From the NCBI GenBank assembly GCA_041501225.1, contig JBGQNR010000003.1, forward strand, positions 21,318-85,317: a stretch of 64,000 bases of DNA, read 5' to 3'. Source of the DNA: JAFNAG01 sp041501225 (GTDB lineage: Bacteria; Acidobacteriota; UBA6911). This document shows positions 7,978 to 15,600 of the stretch, one piece after another. The number at the start of each line of letters is the position of its first letter. Positions within the stretch are counted from its first letter, which is position 1. A program made the position numbers and the translations under genes. The notes below the pieces were generated by a model. It did not search any database and was not told the origin of the DNA. It worked only from the letters and a program-made list of their open reading frames with translations.

Positions 7978-9771
7978 TCAGGAGTGGGCGCGGGTGCGGA
8001 GGATCAGATCGGCGATCATGTTGCGCAGATGTCCCAGAGTATCCAGGATTTTCTGCGAAGGCAGGGCGTTCGGCGTCAGCTTGTCGAAATAGAGGCAGCC
8101 TACGACGACGTCTTCCACGACGATTGGACACAGGCCAAAACAGCTGGCGCCGAGCTTGGTCACCAGATAGGAGTCCTGGTAGCGATCGTCCAGTTGCGTA
8201 TCGATGAAAATATCCCTCTTGGATAAGAGCGGGAGCGTAAGAGGCTCCTTGGCTCCGAAGAGCGGGATATTCAAAAGCTCGATCACAGCATCGATCGCCG
8301 GCCCCAGGCCCATCCTTCCGCGCACGGAAGTACGATCCCGCATAGCCAGGCAAAAAACCACGCGCTCGAAGCCGGCACCCCTGTGGAATGCTTCCAAGGA
8401 CATCATCAGGACTTCATTCAACTTGGGTTGGTTGCCGGGCTCTATCGCGGTTTGGACTTCGGCAACGAGCTGGGAGAGCAGATCCTCATTCGCGCCGGGA
8501 TGCAGTTCCGCCGCGGACACGGCAGCGGGGGCGGTGTCCGTGAGGGCAGCGAGCGCAACGCTGCCGGCTTCCAGCGGCGCTTCAGATCCAGACAGTGCCA
8601 GCTCATACTGGTGGCGGAGATGGAGATCGTTCAACGGGACGCCGACCGTGGCGAATGTTTCTTTGGTTTTTGTAACCGCTTCGTCCAGCATCTTTTCGAC
8701 GCTCTGCAGATTCAGGGTCGGGATTGCACTGTATTTCTCGAGCAGATTGTCGATGGCCTTGCTTCTGTCCTGGGGCGCGCAGCGGTAGATGACATGGGTC
8801 AAATCATGACTGAAAGCCACCAGGGATTTCAGCTTTTCCTCCTCGCTCTGTTTGCTGAAGTTCGCCGGACTGGACGGGGCCATCGTGCGGCTGACTGATC
8901 CAGGCAGCTTCCACGTGGAGGCGATCGCGCGGCCGAGGTTTTCGTAGGTGAACTCCATGACCTTCAGGCTGGCGTCATACGAGGTCAGATTGTGATCCTG
9001 CATTTCGCGCAGGATCTTTTCATAGGTCTCGCCGAAATAGAGAGCTACCAGCACTTCACCCAGGTTGCGGAACATTCCGCACATGTAGACCTGCTCGGCA
9101 TCCCGAATATTGAGCTGCCGCGCCACCTGGTGGCAGTGGTTGGCCGTCAGTACAGACAGCAGGAGCAGCTCTTTGAGGCCTGTAGGCCGTTTGTCATAAT
9201 TCTCGAGCAGCAGGATGCCGCCAGTGAGGCGCTTGACGGCATCAATCCCCATCAAAGTCACGGCTCGGGTCACACTGCAGATCGCTTTGCCCGAGCGATT
9301 GTAGTAGGCTGAATTGGCAAGACGCAGGACCGCCAGCGTCAGGCTGTAATCACGGAGAATGATGTTGGTTAGGGTACGCAGCGAGGCTTCGTCGTTCCCC
9401 ATCATTCCCATGACTTCCATGATGTGATGGGAAAATGCCGGAATCTCGTTATGGCTCTGGATGAACTCCACCCAACGCTTGAGACGCATCTCACCATCCG
9501 AAGGCGGATTTAGGGCGTGGTTTGCAGTTTTTGCGGATTCCTCGGGTGTTTTGGGCCGCACATCCCTGGCCGCCATATTGTGAACATGGATTGACGGCTT
9601 TGCCGGTGCGGTGCCTGCGGATGGATTGCCTGGGGTGGCAACCGGGCTCCTGGGCGCCAGCGGAGTGCCGCACATGTTGCAGAACTTGGAACCATGCGGC
9701 ACCTTAGCATGACACTGAGAGCAGGTATCCTGATTCGAAGCCTCCGGCTTTTCCTTAGGCACTTTTTCCAT
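7978..9771 (-). CDS. HDOD-domain signalling protein with zinc ribbon and GAF-like C-terminus
   Basis: A 597-residue cytoplasmic protein. Residues 17-34 form a zinc ribbon (CSQC...CNMC). A Pro/Ala-rich linker leads to an HDOD domain (about 105-310; IPAFSHHIMEVM and LRLANSAYYNRSGKAICSV are characteristic), which is related to HD phosphohydrolases but lacks the metal residues. The C-terminal 170 residues look GAF-like (FERVVFCLAMRD... VVGCLYFDKL). Such proteins usually act in signalling networks with c-di-GMP or two-component systems; partners are unknown. An alternative start at 9792 would add seven residues; neither has a strong ribosome-binding site. Convergent with the envelope operon. Confidence 0.85.
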   Translation of the reverse strand: MEKVPKEKPEASNQDTCSQCHAKVPHGSKFCNMCGTPLAPRSPVATPGNPSAGTAPAKPSIHVHNMAARDVRPKTPEESAKTANHALNPPSDGEMRLKRWVEFIQSHNEIPAFSHHIMEVMGMMGNDEASLRTLTNIILRDYSLTLAVLRLANSAYYNRSGKAICSVTRAVTLMGIDAVKRLTGGILLLENYDKRPTGLKELLLLSVLTANHCHQVARQLNIRDAEQVYMCGMFRNLGEVLVALYFGETYEKILREMQDHNLTSYDASLKVMEFTYENLGRAIASTWKLPGSVSRTMAPSSPANFSKQSEEEKLKSLVAFSHDLTHVIYRCAPQDRSKAIDNLLEKYSAIPTLNLQSVEKMLDEAVTKTKETFATVGVPLNDLHLRHQYELALSGSEAPLEAGSVALAALTDTAPAAVSAAELHPGANEDLLSQLVAEVQTAIEPGNQPKLNEVLMMSLEAFHRGAGFERVVFCLAMRDRTSVRGRMGLGPAIDAVIELLNIPLFGAKEPLTLPLLSKRDIFIDTQLDDRYQDSYLVTKLGASCFGLCPIVVEDVVVGCLYFDKLTPNALPSQKILDTLGHLRNMIADLILRTRAHS

Positions 9772-9932
9772 GAACACAGCCCGCATCATCAAGGGACTTA
9801 CCCCAGCTTCAGAAAATCTGTGAACCTGCTTATGCCCTACCGGGCAGGGGTGGGCGTGGCAGGCTCTATCCTACTCTTCGGCAAGTCATACTAAATGCTG
9901 TAACTCTAGTTATACGGGGAAGTCCGGCCTGT

Positions 9933-10022
9933 GCCTGGAGGTGGGCACCATAGGCCGCACGGCGCTCCGATCCTGGAATCACCCGTTCCCATGCCCCGTC
10001 CGGCGGCCGGGGTCTACTTACC
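9933..10022 (-). repeat. GC-rich dispersed repeat, copy 1
   Basis: Read on the minus strand this stretch aligns with 23810-23890 on the plus strand over about 80 bp: shared blocks include AAGTAG, CCCCGGCCGCCGGACGGGGC and GAGCGCCGTGCGGC. It lies in the 364-bp gap upstream of the HDOD gene, in which no gene, tRNA or clear promoter was found. Confidence 0.75.
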
Positions 10023-10135
10023 CGGGCTGACGCATGTTTGAAGTCGGGCTGGTTGGTCCCAGGACTCCAAGTGATCCACCTTGGAGCCCTGGGATTTATT
10101 GCGGGTGGTCTGGTTTTACGCACTCCGCGTTGGGA

Positions 10136-11329
10136 TCAGATTGCCTGCTGCTGACGCAACTCTTGGATTTGCGCCTCGGTGTAGCCCAGCTCCTTCAGAA
10201 TCTCCGCTGTGTGGGCGGAGAGTCTTGGCGGCGCGGCATCCAGACTTGCCGGCGTTTTCTCGAATTGTGCGGTTAAATTGAAAAAAGGCAGGGCTCCTAC
10301 ACCCTCGACATGCAGAGTTTGAAGCGTCTTGCGATGTTTGATTTGTTGTTGATTGAGGGCTTCCTCCAGTCCAAGAATCGCCCCGGAAGGAACATCCTTC
10401 TGATTGAGAACAGCCACCCAGTATTCGGTGTCTTTTTCTTTCAATTTTTCCTCGAGCAGCGGTGTCAGCGCCTTACGGTTTTTCTTGCGCGCATCGCGTT
10501 CCTGAAAACGCGGATCGGTTTTCAACTCCGGCACACCCAGGACGTCGGCAACGGCTTCCCACTGCTCCTGCTTGTTCGCGGCGATATTGATGTAGCCGTT
10601 TCTGGTAGAAAATATGCCGGAAGGAGCGGCGGTGAAATTGTCGTTGCCCAACAGGGCTGGCTGCTGGTGGCCGATGAGCAGATTGGCTGCGACCCAGCCC
10701 ATAAAAGGCATAATCGAATCGAGCAGGGCCACGTCGATGAACTGTCCTTCGCCCGTCTTCTCGCGGAAGTACAAGGCCCCCAAAATGGCAAAGGCTGCAT
10801 TCAGGCCGCCGACGGTGTCACACACCGGGAAACCGCAGCGCAGCGGGTTAAGACGTTCATCCCCATTGACTGCCATCGTTCCGCTCAGGCCCTGGATAAT
10901 TTGATCGTAGGCCGGCTTGAGGGCATCGGGCCCGGTCTGACCGAAACCCGAGATGGCGCAGTAAACGAGCCGAGGGTTGATCTCGCGCAGCACCTCGTAG
11001 CCGACACCCAGGCGCTTCATCACACCGGGTCGGAAATTCTCGACAACCACGTCGGCCTTGCGCGCCAGTTGCTTGAAGATTTCACGCGCCGCCGCGTGTT
11101 TCAGATTCAGCGTGAGAGACTTCTTGTTGGCGTTCTGGGCCAGGAAGCTGGTGCCCATCAGCTCATTGTTCAGCTTTGGCACATTCCCGAGCTTGCGTGC
11201 CAGATCGCCGGAGCCGGGGGGCTCGACTTTGATCACGTCTGCACCCAGCAGAGCAAGATGCAGCGTGGCGAACGGCCCTGACAAGACATTGGTCAAGTCC
11301 AAAACCCGAATTCCTTCAAGTAATTTCAT
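10136..11329 (-). CDS. Class III (CaiB/BaiF family) CoA-transferase
   Basis: A 397-residue enzyme with hallmark family III features: LLEGIRVLDLTNVLSGPFAT at the N-terminus, GADVIKVEPPGSGDLAR (the Asp/Glu region around the catalytic aspartate lies further on), NANKKSLTLNLK, ADVVVENFRPGVMKRLGVGY and a C-terminal IKHRKTLQTLHV segment. These enzymes move CoA between carboxylic acids through an aspartyl anhydride. The start at 11329 is favoured by GAGGG 7 nt upstream; 11359 is possible. It lies 151 bp downstream of an HMG-CoA-lyase-like gene on the same strand, so a hydroxy-methylglutarate-type acyl substrate is plausible but not proven. Confidence 0.92.
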   Translation of the reverse strand: MKLLEGIRVLDLTNVLSGPFATLHLALLGADVIKVEPPGSGDLARKLGNVPKLNNELMGTSFLAQNANKKSLTLNLKHAAAREIFKQLARKADVVVENFRPGVMKRLGVGYEVLREINPRLVYCAISGFGQTGPDALKPAYDQIIQGLSGTMAVNGDERLNPLRCGFPVCDTVGGLNAAFAILGALYFREKTGEGQFIDVALLDSIMPFMGWVAANLLIGHQQPALLGNDNFTAAPSGIFSTRNGYINIAANKQEQWEAVADVLGVPELKTDPRFQERDARKKNRKALTPLLEEKLKEKDTEYWVAVLNQKDVPSGAILGLEEALNQQQIKHRKTLQTLHVEGVGALPFFNLTAQFEKTPASLDAAPPRLSAHTAEILKELGYTEAQIQELRQQQAI

Positions 11330-11372
11330 AGATGATCCCTCGTAGGAGTTTTTGTTCATGGCGGAGTATGCA

Positions 11373-11452
11373 ATTTTGGATTGCGGATTTTGGATTGAAG
11401 GGAGTCTCTTACGCTAAGGGAGGTTTTCAATCCAAAATCCGCAATCCAAAAT
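11373..11452. repeat. AATCCAAAATCC hairpin, 27-bp perfect arms
   Basis: The arms 11373-11399 and 11426-11452 are exact reverse complements (27 bp each) around a 26-nt loop and consist of the unit ATTTTGGATT repeated. It occupies the 151-bp space between the HMG-CoA-lyase-like and CoA-transferase genes. The same unit recurs inside a coding region at 57181-57217. It could attenuate or terminate transcription between the two genes. Confidence 0.85.
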
Positions 11453-11480
11453 CCTAATATCTCGAGACCCCCACCCGCAG

Positions 11481-12395
11481 TTACGACGAATGTGTTCGTA
11501 TGGCTCCCGCCTTATAAACCATCCCCGGCATCTCGCGTCCAAAGAAGCTGCTTACTTCGCAGGCGAGGCCTAACAATTTGCTGAGATCGATGTCGCGGCG
11601 CAGCCCGATGCGCTGCAGGTAGTGGACGAAGTCTTCCGTGCATACGTTCCCCCCGGCGACTTTGGTAAAGGGGCAGCCGCCCAAGCCGGCGACCGAGGAC
11701 TCGAAGTACTTCACTCCGACCTTCATGGCGGCATAGCAATTTGCCAATCCCAGTCCGTAGGTGTTGTGGAAGTGGCACGTGCATTCCGCGTTCGCATCGA
11801 GCTTGAAGATCCGCTCGAACATTCGTTCCACCTGATCCGGCACCGCATGGCCGGCGGTGTCGGCCAGGCTGATATTCTTGAGGCCGTTATCAAGGAACTG
11901 TTCTACGATTCCCAGCACTCGTTCCTCCGGCACCGGTCCTTCATAGCCGCAGCCGAAGGCGGATTGAACGGACACCTGGACCCTTTTGTCGGCTGCGAGC
12001 GCCTGACCGGCTGTGGCCAGAATGCGGCTTGTGGCATCGGCAATCGACATGCCCGTGTTCTTCTGACTGTGCGTCTCACTGGCTGAAACGCCCATGCAGA
12101 ACATCTCGACACCGCAATTGAGCCCGCGCTCTAGACCCTTTTCATTCAGCACCAGACCGGAAAGGATCACGCCCCGGGGGCCACTGCCCTCCGCTGAAAA
12201 ATGGGCGAAGAGTTTGTCCGTATCGGCCATTTGAGGAACTTTGACGGGATGGACAAAGGAGCCGATCTGAATGATATCGATCCCTGCAGCCATCAATCCC
12301 TCGACCCATGCGATTTTCTGTGCCATCGGGACCGTTTGCTTCTCCATCTGGAGACCATCCCGCAGCCCCACTTCATGAATAACGATCGGATGCAT
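11481..12395 (-). CDS. Hydroxymethylglutaryl-CoA lyase family protein
   Basis: A 304-residue TIM-barrel enzyme of the DRE-metallolyase/HMGL-like family. It begins HEVGLRDGLQMEK (the R-D-G-x-Q motif of the active site), contains IQIGSFVHPVKVPQMADTD, a metal-binding HFHNTYGLGLAN, and the HMG-CoA lyase signature SVAGLGGCPF with the catalytic-loop cysteine. It would cleave 3-hydroxy-3-methylglutaryl-CoA or a similar beta-hydroxyacyl-CoA to a keto acid and acetyl-CoA. The start at 12395 is preferred to 12500 because the conserved domain starts there and GAGGGCGG precedes it. Followed on the same strand by a class III CoA-transferase. Confidence 0.92.
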   Translation of the reverse strand: MHPIVIHEVGLRDGLQMEKQTVPMAQKIAWVEGLMAAGIDIIQIGSFVHPVKVPQMADTDKLFAHFSAEGSGPRGVILSGLVLNEKGLERGLNCGVEMFCMGVSASETHSQKNTGMSIADATSRILATAGQALAADKRVQVSVQSAFGCGYEGPVPEERVLGIVEQFLDNGLKNISLADTAGHAVPDQVERMFERIFKLDANAECTCHFHNTYGLGLANCYAAMKVGVKYFESSVAGLGGCPFTKVAGGNVCTEDFVHYLQRIGLRRDIDLSKLLGLACEVSSFFGREMPGMVYKAGAIRTHSS

Positions 12396-12542
12396 ATCCG
12401 CCCTCTCCCTTATGAGATGAAGATAATATGACGATCCGGCGGCCTGCGACGACAAAAAATTTGCCGAAAAAAAATTGATACTTTGCGTGGCTGCCGGCAT
12501 CAGAGTAGGCAGCGCAGAGGGCGCCAGGAGGAGGTATAACGA

Positions 12543-12638
12543 ATGATACGGTTTTTCCCTTGTCCGACAGCCTTAGAGAAATCAAACTGGTTTATCATTC
12601 GATCCTGCGTAGGTATTTTAGAGAGTAAAGGTCTGTAA
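12543..12638 (+). CDS. Possible 31-residue leader ORF upstream of the subtilase gene
   Basis: ATG 12543 is preceded by a strong ribosome-binding site, AGGAGGAGG at 12526-12534 (8-nt spacing). The frame runs 31 codons to TAA 12636-12638 and ends 24 nt before the subtilase start. The peptide starts MIRFFPCPTALEKS and has no recognised family. The good ribosome site and position suggest a leader peptide or small protein, but codon statistics cannot be judged on so short a frame. Confidence 0.35.
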   Translation: MIRFFPCPTALEKSNWFIIRSCVGILESKGL

Positions 12639-12662
12639 CGATTGACTGTCGGTGGAGGGAGC

Positions 12663-15600
12663 ATGCGTAATCGCGCCAGGCGTATTTTGTTCCGTTTTGC
12701 CTTTCCAGCCATTCTGGCTCTGGCGATCCATGGATTTGGAACGCCGCAAACGAGCCCGCAGCGCATACCAAGGGACGGCCCGGCATCGATGCAGGTTCTG
12801 TTGCGCCACGCGATCCCCGGAACCAGGGATCTGCAGTTGATCATTGAACTCGCCGACCCTCCGGTCGCGCGAGCATTGGCGGAACCTGCCGCGCGCCGTA
12901 CGCCTCTCCGATCCGGGATCGTGCAGGGACGCAACCGGCTGCAATTGGACTCCCAAGCGGCCGTCGCATACAGAAACCAGATCGCGACCCGACGGAAGCT
13001 TGTGACGGATCAGTTGCAGGCACTCCGCGGGGTGCAGGTCCAGGGCTCTACGGATGTGGTGATGCATTCCATTATCGCACGCGTGCCCATAGAGCATTAT
13101 CTGACGGTGCGCCGCATGCCTGGAGTTAAAAAAGTCTATTTCTCGCGTCCCCAACGGATGAATCTCAACGCCGCCGCGCAGACCCAGAATGCTGCGGCAC
13201 TCTGGGCGCGGGTCTCCGGAGGCCGATCTAACGCCGGCCAGGGACAGAAAATTGGCATCCTCGACACCGGCATCGACATGAATAATGCCATGTTTGCCGA
13301 CAGCACAACGCCCATCCCTTCCGGATTCCCTAAATATGATGCGGGAAATCAGGCCTTCGTCAATCACAAGGTGATCGTGGCGCGCAGCTACGTCAGGTTC
13401 CTGAGCAGCCGTGACTGGGATTACACCGCCAGAGACGAGGTGGGGCACGGCAGCTTCGTTTCCGGCTGCGCAGCCGGGAAGTTGGTTACTGCTCCGCTGG
13501 CTCAGATTTCCGGAATGGCGCCGGGCGCTTTTCTTGGAAACTACAAAATATTCGGTTCGCCGGGTTTCAACGACTTTACGAACCAAGCCGCTGTGCTGGC
13601 GGCAATCGAAGATGCCGTCAATGACGGCATGGATGCGATAAATCTGAGCCTCGGCTCCCTGGATTACGTCCCGCCCTCGGAAGATCTAGAAGTGGATGCC
13701 ATCAACAATGCCATTGCTGCCGGCGTAGTCGTCTGTCTGGCGGCGGGCAATGAGGGCCCCGACACGCATTCGATCAACTCGCCGGGTGACGCCGCGGAGG
13801 CGATTTCCGTTGGGGCAATCTGGAATGCGCGCGTGTTCTCCGCTCAGCTGCATGTGGCGGGCGCGGGTGTGCCTGCGAACCTCCAGAATCTCGCTTACCA
13901 AAACGGCAGCGGGCCGGTCATTTCGACGGCAGTCCCGGCAACGCCCGTAACGGACGTAGCCACCCTGGACGGAAATGGATTGGCTTGCTCGGCCCTGCCC
14001 GCCGGCAGCCTGACCGGCAGAATTGCGCTCATCGAGCGTGGCACCTGCTTTTTTTCCATCAAAGTCAATAACGCGAGCGATGCAGGTGCTCGGGCCGTGG
14101 TTGTGTATAACAATGTTGTGGGAGCCGATACCATCCAGATGGGAGCCCTGGCCGGAACAGCGATTCCGGCGGTGATGATTTTTTATGGGGACGGCCTGGC
14201 ACTTCAGAACTATTTGGCGGTGAATCCGGCCGCCACCATCAGCATTGGCACCAGCACCAACGACCAACTGGCCACTCCTGTCACGCCGGTATTGGTGAGC
14301 GACAGCTCGCGCGGACCCTCTGCTGATTTCGGCATCAAGCCGGATCTGGTGGCGGTCGGATGGAACGTATATTCGGCGGCTCAAATCTATAACAGTGCCG
14401 GCTTCCTGTACGACTTGACCCACTTTGCGGTCAGTCAAGGGACAAGCTTTTCAACCCCCATGGTGACTGGAGCGGCGGCCGCCTTGATGCAATTGTTTCC
14501 GAATCTCACACCTGCAGGGATCAAGTCTGCTCTCGTCAATACCGCAAGTCAGATCACGACCGACGGGATCACACCTGCCACCATCGTGCAGGCGGGCAAC
14601 GGTCTGCTCAACATGGGCAACGCGTCGGCTGCGGGCGCAATTTTTTCGCCGACCAGCCTGAATTTTGGGGTGCAAGCCTATTCGGACACGGTCTCAGCCA
14701 CCCGAACGCTTGCCATCACGAATATCTCGCCAAACCCCGACCAGTTTACGATCTCGGTTCAGCCGCTCATCTCCGGCCCTGCCATCAGCCTGAGTGCAAA
14801 CAACACTGGCTCGCTTGCGTCCGGTGCTACCACGAACATCGACATTTCAATGAAAGCGACCTCCTCAATCACAGGCGGATTCCAGGGATTCCTTGTCGTT
14901 CAAAGCAGCCAGACGGGTGCGACCTATACCATTCCGTACTGGGCCGCGTGGTACGTCCCGGATTCCCTGCGCATTCTGACGGTCAGTCAAAGCGCCACCG
15001 GCACCAACATCTATCGAAACCTCACCGACGCTCTGGCCGCTGCAAATCCGGGCAATATCATCGAAATCGTCGACAGCCAGACCTACTCGGTTCCCTCGCC
15101 TTCGGACTCGACTTTGCCGGGCATTACGATCGCTACCAACGCCGAGGGAGTGCCCTTACACGGAATCACTATCCGTGCGGCCGCAGGCCAGACGCCGATG
15201 ATCGACGGTTCCTCAGCCGGTGCATTCGCTGATCTTCAGATTGTGGGCTTGCGTAACGTCCTTTTGCAGGGCCTCACGATTACCGGAGGCGAGACTGGAG
15301 TGGATTTGATCCAGCCTTCCACATCGATACCTCTTTCGGTGACCATCGATCACTGCACGATCACCAACCAGTCGGATAGCACCACGTCCTCGGGTGTAGT
15401 ATCGGAAAGCGGCGGCGAGGTTGACATTACCTACTCCACCATTTCAGGGAGTCTGAGTGCTGGAGTCGCGTTGCTGGGTGGCGGACAGCTCACAATGAGC
15501 AACTCCACGGTGCAGAACAACGGCAGCGATGGAATTGATGCCATGGACGCTAACGTCCAATTGATCAACTCCAGCATCAGCAGTAACAGTGGACAGGGTG

